This document shows, piece after piece, positions 23,440-33,495 of a stretch of 64,000 nucleotides of DNA. Below the pieces are notes generated by a model. That model was not told the DNA's origin. It saw nothing but the letters and a program-made list of their open reading frames with translations, and made no database searches. A program made the translations under genes and the position numbers. Within the stretch, counting starts at the first letter, position 1. Every line of letters starts with the position of its first letter. The stretch lies in assembly GCA_964411985.1 (NCBI GenBank), contig CAYPNF010000048.1:1-64000 (forward strand). Direction: 5' to 3'. The DNA is from CAYPNF01 sp964411985 (GTDB lineage Bacteria; Verrucomicrobiota; Verrucomicrobiia; Limisphaerales; J093).

Positions 23440-23584
23440 ACAAGGAACCATTCGCGGGCGTCGGCAACGGACGCAGTATCATTGGCTTCAACAGTAAAAC
23501 TAGGCGTCTGGACAACAGCACGCAAACAATTTTCAGGACAATAGTTTTGGTTGCCACCTTTTTCGAGGGGTGCAGAATTGTCCG

Positions 23585-24856
23585 ATGAAGTGTTTGCTAC
23601 GAATCGGGCGGGCCATTTCGCGGATGGCGAGTGCGCTTGGGTTGTGGCGCCCCGTTCTTCTCGTTGCGGCCGCCTGTCCCATTTTGTCAACCACGGCCTC
23701 TGACTGGCCCGCTTGGCGAGGTCCTACGCGCAATGGAATTTCGAAGGAAGCCGGCCTGAATCTGAGTTGGGCCGCTGAAGGTCCCAAGGTGTTGTGGAAA
23801 GGCTCAATCGGAAAAGGCTTCTCCTCGGTGACGGTGGCGAAAGGGCGGGCCTATTCGTTGGGCAATCTGGAAGAGGTCGATACTGTGTACTGCCTGGATG
23901 CCGAGACTGGCAAAGAGATCTGGAAGCACTCCTATCCCAGCGCTCTGGACCCGAAAGCCTTTGAGGGTGGACCTCTGTCCACGCCTGTCATCGATGAGGA
24001 TCGCCTGTATACGCTGGGCAAGTTTGGGCAGTTCTTTTGCCTGGATGCGGCGAGCGGAGCGGTGAAATGGACCAACAGGTTCGCGCCTCCCACGCTGACC
24101 AAGGCCGATTACCACGTTTGGTGGGGTTTCGCGGGTTCCTGCGTGGTGGCTGGCGACCGCTTGATCCTCCCGGTGGGCACCGTGGGGATGGCGGTGGACA
24201 AACTCACCGGCAAAGAGCTTTGGAACAATGGCCCGGGCCACTCAGGTTATTCCACGCCGGTCCTCTTCAGCTGGGACTCCCAACCCTGCTTTGCCTTTAT
24301 TAGCGGGCATCAGGTGGTCGCGGCGCAAGTGAGCAACGGCGAGATTTGCTGGACCCTTCCCTGGAAGACCACCTGGGACCAGAACGCCTCTGATGTCATC
24401 GTCTCCGACGGTAAGATGTTTGTGTCAACGGGTCATGGAGTGGGTTGTGCTCTTTTCGATTTCACCTCCGGGAAGCCGGTGCAAGTGTGGCGCAACAAGG
24501 ACATGCGGACTTTTCTAAGCAGTTGCGTTTTTTGGAAGGGATTCCTGTACGGATTTGACGATCGTCAACTGAACTGCCTGGACTGGAACACCGGCGGGGT
24601 CAAGTGGTCGGCCCCGGATCTTGGCCTCGGCAGCCTGATTCTGGCGGATGGCAAAATCATTGCTTTAACGGAAAAGGGGACTCTCCTGGTGGCTGAAGCC
24701 ACCAGCGAGGCTTATCGTCCACTTGCCGAGGCACAGATCCTGGGAGGCCGATGCTGGTCTGCCCCCAGCCTGTCTGACGGACGGCTGTATGTGCGCAACG
24801 CCGCCGGCGACCTGGTCTGCCTGGATCTGCGATCCAAGGTTCCCGCGCAGAAGTAG
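23585..24856 (+). CDS. Exported PQQ-type beta-propeller protein
   Basis: The 423-residue protein from the ATG at 23585 has a signal peptide ending near ILSTTAS (about 38). WPAWRGPTRNGIS and repeated blades of the form YCLDAETGKEIWKHS, FCLDAASGAVKWTN, MAVDKLTGKELW and NCLDWNTGGVKWSA define a PQQ-like (DUF1513/BamB-like) eight-bladed propeller. The 'W..WRGP.RNG' opening marks the large verrucomicrobial and planctomycete family of outer-cell propellers. No PQQ-ligand Cys-Cys pair is visible, so a dehydrogenase role is doubtful. It is divergent from the ErcA-like gene, with about 145 bp between starts. Function unknown. Confidence 0.8.
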   Translation: MKCLLRIGRAISRMASALGLWRPVLLVAAACPILSTTASDWPAWRGPTRNGISKEAGLNLSWAAEGPKVLWKGSIGKGFSSVTVAKGRAYSLGNLEEVDTVYCLDAETGKEIWKHSYPSALDPKAFEGGPLSTPVIDEDRLYTLGKFGQFFCLDAASGAVKWTNRFAPPTLTKADYHVWWGFAGSCVVAGDRLILPVGTVGMAVDKLTGKELWNNGPGHSGYSTPVLFSWDSQPCFAFISGHQVVAAQVSNGEICWTLPWKTTWDQNASDVIVSDGKMFVSTGHGVGCALFDFTSGKPVQVWRNKDMRTFLSSCVFWKGFLYGFDDRQLNCLDWNTGGVKWSAPDLGLGSLILADGKIIALTEKGTLLVAEATSEAYRPLAEAQILGGRCWSAPSLSDGRLYVRNAAGDLVCLDLRSKVPAQK

Positions 24857-24875
24857 CTTTGGGAAACGCTGGCGG

Positions 24876-26828
24876 TTATGGGCCTCGATTCTTCCGGCGA
24901 ACGCCTGCCCCATGTTGGTCTACCGGCTGAATCCCGAGTGTCTTGGCGGGGGAGTTGCTTTTGAAACGCAGATCGCCGTCGCGCCAGTTCCAAAACAGCG
25001 GGTCTGCCAAGACTGTATCACCGGGGGCTCTCTCCTCCGAACCGGTGGTGCTGTAGTCTCGCATTTGGACTCCTTCGACTTTCCCGGCGCCTGAGAAGAA
25101 GAGGTTCTGAGACCATTGGCTTACTCCGCTCACGTTTTCCACCCTGATCTTGCCAGTGGCGAAGAGCACGTTCCGTTCGAAATGGTAGCCGGTGGAGCGG
25201 GGGAAAGTGATCTTCAGGTCGCCATCGACGACGAAGATATTGTTGCGGATGATATTGTTGGTGGCCATGTGGTTGTGCGAGGGCCATCCCACCCGAAGTG
25301 TCACATTGTTTTCCACCACGCAGTTCGTGCTTTGTTCGTCCAGGTAATACGCCGAGGCCCCATATCCGCCCCGATCAACGATATCGAAGGCATAATTGCC
25401 GCGGAGCACCGAGTCGCGGGCCCCAAACATGTAGATCGCCGCTCCGTCGTGGAGGGTTTTCATGCAGTCATGAATACGGTTTCGTTCGATGGTCACGCGC
25501 GTTCCTCCGTAGTTGATACCGGAGTAGGAACAGTCGGAAACATCGTTGTGGCGGACGACACAATCCTCGCCTCCTTCGTAGATGCCCACGGCGCTGGGGT
25601 AGGCATAGCCGATGCCGCGGACCAGGTTATCCTCGATGCAGGATCGTTTACCTCCCACATAGATCCCTCCCGCGCCGCATTCGAGAATGTCGCACCCTGC
25701 GATTCTGGTGTTCGTCACCTTGCCTTTTGCCCGGATCGCATGACCGGCTACGTGCGAGATCCGCAGATTCTCAAGCACACAGGAGTCCGTGTTTTGCAGA
25801 GAAATGGCTCCGTCAAAGGCTTCTGCGGCGAAGCCCCCTGAGACCAGGGGAACTGTGGTGACTCCGACATCGAGGTTCCGGAGGGCGACGTTGGTGGCTC
25901 CCCCTGCGATTCGGACCACTGTGGTCATCGTCGGCACGATACACCGCAGTTTCTCCGGCCTTTCCCCGGCACGTGGCAGATAGGAGAGCCGATTTCGGGC
26001 GTGATCGTGCCAAAACTGGCCTGGACGGGTGAGGCCTGCGGGCAAGTTCCACACCACGAATTTCTTCACGCCGAACGCACCGGGCGGATGCCCGCACTCA
26101 GGGGCAAGGCGGAGGGTGCGCGTGAGGGGGTCATGTGCCTGAACCCCCACGCATGATTCATCCCACATGTGGTAGACCGTGACCTCTGCATCGGCGATCT
26201 CCATCTCGTTCCCCAAGGTTCCCGGTTCATACTGCAGCGTTGTTAGTTCCTCCTGCGTGGGCTTGCGTTTCCAACCACCTCCGGTGGTGCTCATCCACGG
26301 CACGTCGAAACGGGTCTGGTGCGCGAAGGATCCTTCCGCAGGCAACCGCGAGCGGGAACACCACTGTCCGTTGACCTCCAGCATGCGGATTTGCCAGGAA
26401 CCGCCTTTCGGTGTGCGGGCTTCGGCTGAGAGCGTGGGGAAGGGAGGGAGTGTTGCGACCAGTAGGTTGGTTTCCCATTGCCAGCCTGTCACTGGCTGGC
26501 CGCCGTAGAGCCGGGGGCGTTCCTGGTTGTACCCTTCGATCCTCAGTCCCGAGTCTCTGGAATCCAGCGCCAGGCTCACGTTGTAATAATCGCCCCCGCG
26601 CATCCGGATGAGGCGCGGTCGGTCCGCAGGAAGACGTCGTGCCTCGTCCCGGGCGCGAACGAGAGTAGCGAAAGGCTTCGCGCGCGTGCCTGGGTTTTGA
26701 TCATTTCCGTGCGGGGAAACGAAGAGAGCCTTTGGCTCGGCGGCCTGGGCAGCGAGGAGACACCCCAGGAGTAGGCCGTCCAGGCTCAAGAAGGTGAGGC
26801 GCGAGGATCGGAAGAGCATATCCCTCAT
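24876..26828 (-). CDS. Secreted right-handed parallel beta-helix protein
   Basis: I take the ATG at 26828 (650 residues); in-frame ATGs at 26852 and 26819 are alternatives. A signal peptide ends near LLAAQAAEP. The mature protein starts LFVSPHGNDQNPGTRAKPFATL, the usual opening of polysaccharide lyase-like beta-helices. From about 320 on there are regular coils with Asn ladders, for example TRIAGCDILECGAGGIYV, CIEDNLVRGIGY, CVVRHNDVSDCSYSGINYG and VTIERNRIHDCMKTLHDG. This is the pectate-lyase-like 'right-handed parallel beta-helix' domain. It probably cleaves or binds a polysaccharide. No catalytic residues can be assigned with confidence. Confidence 0.82.
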   Translation of the reverse strand: MRDMLFRSSRLTFLSLDGLLLGCLLAAQAAEPKALFVSPHGNDQNPGTRAKPFATLVRARDEARRLPADRPRLIRMRGGDYYNVSLALDSRDSGLRIEGYNQERPRLYGGQPVTGWQWETNLLVATLPPFPTLSAEARTPKGGSWQIRMLEVNGQWCSRSRLPAEGSFAHQTRFDVPWMSTTGGGWKRKPTQEELTTLQYEPGTLGNEMEIADAEVTVYHMWDESCVGVQAHDPLTRTLRLAPECGHPPGAFGVKKFVVWNLPAGLTRPGQFWHDHARNRLSYLPRAGERPEKLRCIVPTMTTVVRIAGGATNVALRNLDVGVTTVPLVSGGFAAEAFDGAISLQNTDSCVLENLRISHVAGHAIRAKGKVTNTRIAGCDILECGAGGIYVGGKRSCIEDNLVRGIGYAYPSAVGIYEGGEDCVVRHNDVSDCSYSGINYGGTRVTIERNRIHDCMKTLHDGAAIYMFGARDSVLRGNYAFDIVDRGGYGASAYYLDEQSTNCVVENNVTLRVGWPSHNHMATNNIIRNNIFVVDGDLKITFPRSTGYHFERNVLFATGKIRVENVSGVSQWSQNLFFSGAGKVEGVQMRDYSTTGSEERAPGDTVLADPLFWNWRDGDLRFKSNSPAKTLGIQPVDQHGAGVRRKNRGP

Positions 26829-26954
26829 CTGACGATTCCGGGGAAGAGGCATTCAATGAAGGGTCCACAAACGTGGAGAATTCGAATGGAGCTGCAAGGT
26901 CCTTTCTTGAAATGAGTTGTAGTGATAATGATCGATCTGTTATGAACCTATCTC

Positions 26955-28331
26955 ATGAGTTACAGATCCCGAGTTCTTGCGTTGATTTCTGTCGCCGCCT
27001 TTTCCCATGCACAAGCTGGGGATACCGCCAAAGTGGAGGCGGGTCCTAAGATGGTGACTGCCAGGATGAACCATAACGTTGCCGAGTTGCCGGATGGGGG
27101 GTTGGTCTTGGCCGGTGGACACGGATCCGGTTTCGTGACTCTCTCCTCGGCGGAGGTGTGGCATCCAGCGGACAGCCAATTCACCCAGGTAACCATGCAA
27201 TACGGTCACGACGCTTCCTTTATCGCACGGATGGCCGACGGCAAATACCTGATCGGTGGCGGATCGTCCGATCTTGGAATCCCCGCCTTTGATGCGTGTG
27301 AAATTCTTGACCCAGTGGCAGTAACGTTCACCGGTACCGGGAAGTTGGTGCGTTTTCGAGCTGACAGTGGGAGCGCCACGCTGAAGGACGGAAGGGTGTT
27401 GGTGGCCGGCGCCTGGTGGACCCATAACGACGCCAATGTCGTGGGGGAGATCTTTGATCCGACGACGGGCAGCTTTGCGGCCACGGGTCCGCTGGGTACG
27501 GCTCGTTCGCATCCGTTTGTCTTGCCTACCACAGATGGCAAAGCGGTGGTCGTGGGCGGCTACGGACCTACTGGGGGCAGCCTACCTGCGTCGCCCGAAC
27601 TTTACGACCCCGCCTCGAATACTTTTAGCGCGATTACCGACTCCCTTTTTGCGACCGAGACTGACTGGGTTTTGATCACGGCACAGAACTCCATCCCGAT
27701 GGACACGATTCGTCTGGCGGATGGCCGGTATGTTCTCTTGGGCGTCAGGGGCACTCCTGCACAATATGGCATCCTCCTATTTGACCCGGCGACCCGCAGT
27801 TTTGAGAAGCTGTTGCCCACGCCGGCCATCCCGGGGGGGGACGCTTTGTTTGCACCTCTTGTGGATGCCCAGCGGAAGTGCGCGTACATCTTGGCCTATA
27901 CGCCCCCGAGCTCCGCGGACTTCCACTTATTCCGAGTGGATTTGACGACCGGAAAACTCGAGTCGCAAGGTGTGGGCGCTCTTCCGGAGGTGCCGTCCAT
28001 GTACGGCGCGGGGTGTACCCTGCTGAAGGATGGCCGGATTTTCATCACCGGCGGGACCACGGGGGACAACTTCAACCCGGTTTCCAGCACTGTCCTGATC
28101 ACGCCCAGCTTCCCGTTGCCGGGCCCCTCCTTAGCCGCCGCGATGTACGCTGGGCTCACGATCACAGGGACGGTGGGCAGCCAAGTGCGCGTGGACTACG
28201 CGAGTCAACCTGAGCCGGACCAATGGACGATGCTCACTAACCTGACCTTGTCGGTTTCCCCTTACCTGTTCTTCGACACCTCATCCCCCGGCGTCGGCAA
28301 GCGATTCTATCGCGCTGTGGAGACGCCCTAG
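26955..28331 (+). CDS. Secreted kelch-type beta-propeller protein
   Basis: The 458-residue protein has a signal peptide (VLALISVAAFSHAQA, cleavage near 22). Repeats of about 45-55 residues follow, such as AELPDGGLVLAGGHGSG, ATLKDGRVLVAGAWW, PTTDGKAVVVGGYGPTGG and TLLKDGRIFITGGTTGD. These have the double-Gly strand of kelch propellers and intervening 'EIFDPTTGSF' or 'ELYDPASNTF' segments. The last 60 residues form the C-terminal beta module (ending KRFYRAVETP) seen in other secreted proteins of this window. No enzyme motif is evident. It probably binds ligands or matrix outside the cell. Confidence 0.8.
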   Translation: MSYRSRVLALISVAAFSHAQAGDTAKVEAGPKMVTARMNHNVAELPDGGLVLAGGHGSGFVTLSSAEVWHPADSQFTQVTMQYGHDASFIARMADGKYLIGGGSSDLGIPAFDACEILDPVAVTFTGTGKLVRFRADSGSATLKDGRVLVAGAWWTHNDANVVGEIFDPTTGSFAATGPLGTARSHPFVLPTTDGKAVVVGGYGPTGGSLPASPELYDPASNTFSAITDSLFATETDWVLITAQNSIPMDTIRLADGRYVLLGVRGTPAQYGILLFDPATRSFEKLLPTPAIPGGDALFAPLVDAQRKCAYILAYTPPSSADFHLFRVDLTTGKLESQGVGALPEVPSMYGAGCTLLKDGRIFITGGTTGDNFNPVSSTVLITPSFPLPGPSLAAAMYAGLTITGTVGSQVRVDYASQPEPDQWTMLTNLTLSVSPYLFFDTSSPGVGKRFYRAVETP

Positions 28332-28332
28332 G

Positions 28333-29535
28333 CTACTCGAAGGCCAGCTCGTACCAGATCTCCGCGTGATCCTCCATCCCTAGCCGGGAGAGGTAACCTT
28401 CACCCAGGCGCTTCTGGAAACTTGGGAGATCCGGTGGGGCGCCCTGGCTGGCCAGGAGATTGGCGGCGTGCACTGCAGTCAAAGTGCCAAAGTGCTGGCT
28501 TGGGGACGAAGCGGGATCATGGTGCAAGACTACGGCCTCCACCACGGGGGTGGGCAGTCCCCAGATCCCCAGCAAATGGCCTGCGACCTCGGCATGAGTG
28601 GCGTTCAAGGCGTGCCTTTCGACTACATGGAGGGGTTCCTTCCTCGACTCCGCAGAACGGATAATTTCTTTGTACTCCTTTGGGAGGCTGGAAGCGAGCA
28701 TCAGCTTGCCGAGATCATGCAACAGGCCAGCGGTGAGTGCCTGCTCGGCCTGGCCCGGGTCATCGCTCTCGATTTCCAGGATGCGCTTGGCGAGCCAGCC
28801 GGTGCGGAGACTGTGGTTCCAAATGCGGTCCATTCCCAAGGTTTGGAACGTGGACGCGTCAAAAGTGCTGAACACCTGGGCCATGAGGGCGAGTGAGCGA
28901 ATAATGCCCACCCCCAACAGCTGGACCCCTTCCTCCACGGAAGAGACCTTGCGCGCGAAACCGAAGAAAGCGGAATTCACGAGCTGCAAAATCTTCGCGG
29001 TCAGGGCCGGGTCGGCAGAGAGAATCTCAGAGATTTGCTGCACGGAGCATTCGGGGGATTGGAGGGCCTCCATGATCTGGAGGTAGACTTGCGGAATGGA
29101 GGGGAGGGCGTCGAGGCGGGCCGCCAACCGGCGCAAGTCAGGGTTGCTGAGACGCGACGTGACCTCCTGTATGCATCGGAGCGTGGTGCGGAGCTGGGCG
29201 ACATCGATCGGCTTGGCGAGGAATTGGTGGGTGGAGCCCAGGCACTGCATCACGAGATCCTCTTGGGCATGGCCCGAGAGGATGAGGCGCACCATCTGCG
29301 GATGACGTTTGCGCACCTCATTGAGCAGCTGCGCACCATTCATTCCCGGCATGCGCATGTCGGATATCACGACATCCACCGGGTGCTCGGCCAGGTAGGC
29401 CAGAGCGTCTTCCCCGCGACTGAAGAAAGTCGCCTCCCATTGGCCCGCCATGGGACGCAGCGCGAGTTGCAGCAGTTTGAGCACCTGCGGTTCGTCATCC
29501 ACGAACACCATGCGTTGGGTGATGGCGGTACTCAT
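28333..29535 (-). CDS. Response regulator with HDOD output domain
   Basis: The 400-residue protein combines a receiver domain at about 8-125 (acidic VDDEP, phospho-acceptor Asp59 in VVISDMRMPG, Lys108 in LAKPID) with an HDOD domain from about 140 (ALPSIPQVYLQIMEAL, VSSVEEGVQLLGVGIIRSLAL, AGLLHDLGKLMLAS). HDOD proteins regulate signalling, motility or stress responses; most lack the phosphodiesterase activity of true HD domains. HDLGK and HHDP resemble HD-GYP-type motifs, so weak hydrolase activity cannot be excluded. The gene ends one base from the convergent kelch gene. No partner kinase is adjacent. Confidence 0.9.
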   Translation of the reverse strand: MSTAITQRMVFVDDEPQVLKLLQLALRPMAGQWEATFFSRGEDALAYLAEHPVDVVISDMRMPGMNGAQLLNEVRKRHPQMVRLILSGHAQEDLVMQCLGSTHQFLAKPIDVAQLRTTLRCIQEVTSRLSNPDLRRLAARLDALPSIPQVYLQIMEALQSPECSVQQISEILSADPALTAKILQLVNSAFFGFARKVSSVEEGVQLLGVGIIRSLALMAQVFSTFDASTFQTLGMDRIWNHSLRTGWLAKRILEIESDDPGQAEQALTAGLLHDLGKLMLASSLPKEYKEIIRSAESRKEPLHVVERHALNATHAEVAGHLLGIWGLPTPVVEAVVLHHDPASSPSQHFGTLTAVHAANLLASQGAPPDLPSFQKRLGEGYLSRLGMEDHAEIWYELAFE

Positions 29536-29579
29536 GGCATGGAATGGCTTTTCTCTGGAAAGACAGGTTTAGGCCGAGT

Positions 29580-31187
29580 TCAGCAGGCAAGGTAACGCGC
29601 GCTGCCTGGGCTGGACCCTGACTCTTTCTGAATCTTACGACCAGGATTAGCAGCCAGATGCTCCAGGATTTTATAGATAGCCTCAGCCGAATCTGGCGCC
29701 CCCAAGGCGTCTGCAATCTCCATCACGGTCATGCCGCCTTTCTTGCCAAGGGACAGCCGTTCGGCCAGGTACTGCACGACTCGGAGTTGGAGCTTGAGGA
29801 TGGCATCCGCCGCCTTCTTGCCCGCCTGCACACCGGGCTGATGATAGGCGTTGATGTTAATCATGGTGGCGTAGAGCCCCACGGCGCGCTCGAAGAGCGC
29901 AATGAGCATGCCTACGGCGAACGGAGTGACCTCGGGAATGGTGAGGGTGATGGATTGGCGCGAGTTCTCGAACAAGGCTTCCCGCGTGCCGAGGTAGAAG
30001 CCTGAGAGATAGTCGCCCGCCGTCACGCCCGGCTCCACCTCCAGCGAGGTTCCGCGGCGATCCCGCAACACTTCCACAAAGGTGAGGAAGAAATTGTCGA
30101 GTCCCTCCCGCAATTGCTGAACGTAGGCATGCTGATCTGTAGACCCTTTGTTCCCGTAGACCGCGATTCCCTGGTTGACGGTGCGATTCTGGAGATCCTT
30201 TTCTTTGCCCAACGACTCCATGATCAGCTGCTGTAGGTACCGGGAGAAGAGTTCCAGACGGTCCTTGTACGGGATGACCACCATGTCCTTCGCACCCTTG
30301 CCTTGGCCAATGTGGTGCCACATCAGGGCGAGCTGGGCTGCGGGATTGGCAGTGACGTCCGCCTGTCGGGTGACCTCGTCGCACGCCTTGGCCCCGGCAA
30401 TCATGCCATCGATATCGATCCCTTGGAGGGCTGCGGGCAGCAACCCGACTGCCGACATCTCGCTGGTGCGGCCGCCGACCCAGTCCCACATCGGGAAACA
30501 GCGGATCCACTTGGAGGAGGTGGCATAGCGATGCATCGCGCTGCCTTCTTGCGTGACGGCAACGGCGTGGGCGCCGAGCCGTAAACCGGCCCGAGCGTAG
30601 GCGGCCTCCGCTTCGAGCATCCCGTTCCGGGTCTCCGGTGTTCCGCCCGACTTCGAAATCACCACGCAAAGCGTCTGGCCCAGCTGCGCGGCGATGCGCG
30701 CGAGCGTCTTGTCCATCCCGTCCGGATCCGTGTTGTCAAAGAAGAAGACGTTCATCCGGTCGGTGAGCGGATGTCCGAGGGCGGTGGCGACGAATTGAGG
30801 TCCCAGGGCGGAGCCTCCGACGCCGATGACCAGCAAATTCTTGAAAGGACCACCCGCGCCCACCACCGCGCCGGTGTGGACTTCGCGGGCAAAGTTCTTG
30901 ATGGCCTCCAGGGTGGATTCAATTTCCGCGCGGATGCTCGGTGTTGGTGAGAGCGCAGGGTTACGCAGCCAATAGTGGCCCACCATACGATTTTCGTCCG
31001 GGTTGGCGATGGCTCCCGCCTCCAGCTCTTTCATGCCCTGGAAGGCCCTGTCCAGGTCGGGCTTCTTCTGAGTATAAAGATCCTCCGGGAAAGAAACCCG
31101 GCTCAAGTCGATCGTCAATCCGAGTGTGGGAAACTCGGTGCAGTACTTCTGGAATCTCTCCCACAATTCACGCTTGCTCATGCTCAT
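29580..31187 (-). CDS. pgi: Glucose-6-phosphate isomerase
   Basis: This cytosolic enzyme interconverts glucose 6-phosphate and fructose 6-phosphate in glycolysis and gluconeogenesis. The 535-residue protein carries [12 protein letters not shown] (phosphate-binding region), [25 protein letters not shown], then [17 protein letters not shown], and the catalytic region [25 protein letters not shown]. Length and motif order suit the shorter bacterial branch of the family. The start [12 protein letters not shown] at 31187 is near the divergent ferredoxin start, about 130 bp away. The assignment is firm. Confidence 0.95.
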   Translation of the reverse strand: MSMSKRELWERFQKYCTEFPTLGLTIDLSRVSFPEDLYTQKKPDLDRAFQGMKELEAGAIANPDENRMVGHYWLRNPALSPTPSIRAEIESTLEAIKNFAREVHTGAVVGAGGPFKNLLVIGVGGSALGPQFVATALGHPLTDRMNVFFFDNTDPDGMDKTLARIAAQLGQTLCVVISKSGGTPETRNGMLEAEAAYARAGLRLGAHAVAVTQEGSAMHRYATSSKWIRCFPMWDWVGGRTSEMSAVGLLPAALQGIDIDGMIAGAKACDEVTRQADVTANPAAQLALMWHHIGQGKGAKDMVVIPYKDRLELFSRYLQQLIMESLGKEKDLQNRTVNQGIAVYGNKGSTDQHAYVQQLREGLDNFFLTFVEVLRDRRGTSLEVEPGVTAGDYLSGFYLGTREALFENSRQSITLTIPEVTPFAVGMLIALFERAVGLYATMININAYHQPGVQAGKKAADAILKLQLRVVQYLAERLSLGKKGGMTVMEIADALGAPDSAEAIYKILEHLAANPGRKIQKESGSSPGSARYLAC

Positions 31188-31314
31188 TTTGATATGCGGT
31201 CGCCACTATACTTGCGGCAGGGGTGGAGCGAAACAAGGAAATGATGGCGGCTAAAAACGGGCTTGCTATCAAAAAAGGCCGAGGCAAGAATGGACCGAAC
31301 GAACGACCAATTTT

Positions 31315-31545
31315 ATGGCTGATATTGCAAATAAATACCCCGAAAACGTCGCCGGCAAGTTTTACGTAGATAATCAGTGCATTGACTGTGACCTCTGCCG
31401 CGAGACTGCTCCTAACAACTTCAAGCGCAATGAGGACGGCGGTTATTCGTTCCTCTCCAAGCAGCCCGAGTCCCCAGAGGAGGAAGGCCAATGCAAGGAA
31501 GCGATGGAAGGTTGTCCGGTAGAAGCCATTGGAAACAACGGCTAG
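31315..31545 (+). CDS. Small [Fe-S] ferredoxin
   Basis: The 76-residue electron carrier has the cluster motif C22-x2-C25-x2-C28 in CIDCDLCRETAP, with C67 before Pro in EGCPVEAI. C60 is an extra Cys. This is the short single-cluster ferredoxin type that also contains YSFLSKQPESPEEE. The cluster could be 4Fe-4S with the four canonical cysteines. It is followed by a strong terminator and appears monocistronic. The redox partner cannot be told. Confidence 0.92.
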   Translation: MADIANKYPENVAGKFYVDNQCIDCDLCRETAPNNFKRNEDGGYSFLSKQPESPEEEGQCKEAMEGCPVEAIGNNG

Positions 31546-31568
31546 AGCCGCTAGCTGTCTTCTGATTT

Positions 31569-31603
31569 GCCCGCCGGCGTCTCCAACCCGGCGGGCCTTT
31601 TAT
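31569..31603 (+). terminator. Intrinsic terminator after the ferredoxin gene
   Basis: A perfect 9-bp stem GCCCGCCGG (31569-31577) and CCGGCGGGC (31588-31596) with a 10-base loop is followed by CTTTTAT. It lies 24 bp after the ferredoxin stop and just before the convergent chloride channel gene. Confidence 0.88.
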
Positions 31604-33414
31604 CGCCGGGAGGTGGAGGCGGCAGCGATGGCCTCCGAGAGGATACCCAAGGCGTCGGCTTGCACCACCGTGCCGATCAAGCGCAGTTCCCGATGATTGT
31701 TCACCACGGGAACGTGTCGCAGTTCGCTGGCGAGCAGTGTCGGCAAAGCCTCCTGCAACCGTTGGTTCGGAGTGAGGCATAAAGGGGGTGGGCGCATGAT
31801 GTCGAAGGCGATGACCCCCTGGAGTTGGTGCCCTGAATTCAGATACTCCTTAAGATCCTGCAGTGCAACTACTCCCAGCAGCCGATGTGTATCGTCCACT
31901 ACGGGAAGGAAGTTGTTCGTGCTTCGCAGAAAACGGTCGGCGATCTCGCGGAAAGAAGCGGTCTCCCGCATCGGCTCCACCGGCGCTTCCATGATATCCC
32001 CAACGGTCTGTTGGGTTGCGATCCCTTCCTGTTCCGTCTCCTGTCCGGTGTCCAAGCCCCGTGACCGCAGAGGTTCGGTGTAGATGGAACTGGGGTGAAG
32101 TCGCTTGGCCACCAAGGTGGAGACGGCGCAAGCGAGCATTAAGGGAGGAATCAAGGAATGACTTAGCGAGATTTCGAACAAGGTAATGATGGCGAGCAGA
32201 GGCGAATGGACCGTGGCCGCCAGCACGCTGCCCATCCCCACGAGGGCAAAGGCCCCGGTCGGGAGATCGAGGGCAATCCCCGCCAGATGAAGAACATGCC
32301 CAAATAGGCTCCCCACCGCACAACCCAAAAAGAGGGTGGGGGTGAACACCCCGCCAACGGTACCCGCCCCGACCGTAACACACACGGCCAGGAGTTTGGT
32401 TAGCAGGAGCAGGGCGAGGAATCCGAATTCGTACTGATCCTGGAGGATGCGGGTCGCGACCCGGTAACCGTTTCCCCAGACCTCAGGCATGAAGTAGGCC
32501 AGGGTTCCCACCCCCAAGCCCGCGACCGTGAGACGGGTATAGATGGGAATGGATGATTCGCGAAACGCCTTTTCACAACGTTCCAGGAGTTTCAAGAAGA
32601 CGGCTCCCACGATCCCGGAAACAATCCCCAACACCGGAAACCAGGGTAGATCCATCAACCGAGTGAAATCGAATCCTGGCACTTTGTACCAGGGCTCGAT
32701 CCCGAAAAAGCTCCGAGAGACGACAGCCGCTGTCACCGACGCGCACAGCAACGGGGCGAAGAGGTTCATGGAGAAGTTGCCCAGGACGATTTGGGCGGCG
32801 AAAACCGCTCCAGCAATGGGAGCGTTGTAGGCGGCGGCCATGCCGGCGGCGGCGCCACAAGCAATCAGGAGACGCAATCGGTACGGTGGGTAATGCGAAA
32901 TCACCCCTGCTTTGGAGGCAAGGGTGGCAGTGACTTGGATAATGGACCCCTCCCGCCCAATGGAGGCACCCGAACCCAGGCTGAGCAACGAGGATAACGT
33001 CTTGACTAGCATGGTTCGGAAAGGAAGCCGACCATCTCCTGCCACCACGACTTCCACAAGATTCGTCGGGCCGGGCCTTCCGGCCCATCGGAGTCCCCAG
33101 TGGAGTACCCAGCCTGCGAGCAAGCCTCCCACCGTCGTCGCAAGCAGACGAGCCCACGGTGGCATCACCTCCGCCACCTCCACCAGGTCGCCCTGACGGC
33201 CGAGCAGGAGGCGCTGGGTCGATTCCACGCTCAGGTAAAACCCCAGGTTCACCAGCCCGGCGCCGATCCCCACCAAGACAGCCAGGAGGAGATGGAAAGT
33301 CTCTTCGCTGGGCCGCCACTGACCGCGCCACGCGAGCAGACGCTGCCAGTGTTGAGCCACAAGACGCTGGAGGGTCCTCGCCAGGCGGCTCACGAAAGGT
33401 ACATTGGATTCCAT
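31600..33414 (-). CDS. ClC-family chloride channel/antiporter with CBS pair
   Basis: ClC proteins carry Cl- or exchange Cl-/H+ or F-/H+. I start at the ATG at 33414 (604 residues). A long N-terminal region with about ten to twelve membrane helices contains SLGSGASIGREGSIIQ, where Glu in GREG is the gating glutamate, and GAGTVGGVFTPTLFLG, the second anion-site motif. The first motif reads GSGAS rather than GSGIP. After the membrane part a pair of CBS domains (about 465-595: GDIMEAPVEPM, HVPVVNNHRELRLIG) probably binds adenine nucleotides. The gene stands alone. Transport mode cannot be told from sequence. Confidence 0.9.
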   Translation of the reverse strand: MESNVPFVSRLARTLQRLVAQHWQRLLAWRGQWRPSEETFHLLLAVLVGIGAGLVNLGFYLSVESTQRLLLGRQGDLVEVAEVMPPWARLLATTVGGLLAGWVLHWGLRWAGRPGPTNLVEVVVAGDGRLPFRTMLVKTLSSLLSLGSGASIGREGSIIQVTATLASKAGVISHYPPYRLRLLIACGAAAGMAAAYNAPIAGAVFAAQIVLGNFSMNLFAPLLCASVTAAVVSRSFFGIEPWYKVPGFDFTRLMDLPWFPVLGIVSGIVGAVFLKLLERCEKAFRESSIPIYTRLTVAGLGVGTLAYFMPEVWGNGYRVATRILQDQYEFGFLALLLLTKLLAVCVTVGAGTVGGVFTPTLFLGCAVGSLFGHVLHLAGIALDLPTGAFALVGMGSVLAATVHSPLLAIITLFEISLSHSLIPPLMLACAVSTLVAKRLHPSSIYTEPLRSRGLDTGQETEQEGIATQQTVGDIMEAPVEPMRETASFREIADRFLRSTNNFLPVVDDTHRLLGVVALQDLKEYLNSGHQLQGVIAFDIMRPPPLCLTPNQRLQEALPTLLASELRHVPVVNNHRELRLIGTVVQADALGILSEAIAAASTSRR

Positions 33415-33495
33415 GAGCCCTATTTGTCGATAAACCAGTTGGAACGAGCTGGCCGAGCCCCGCCAGGGACTGGCCACCGAGACTGCCCTGCAACA

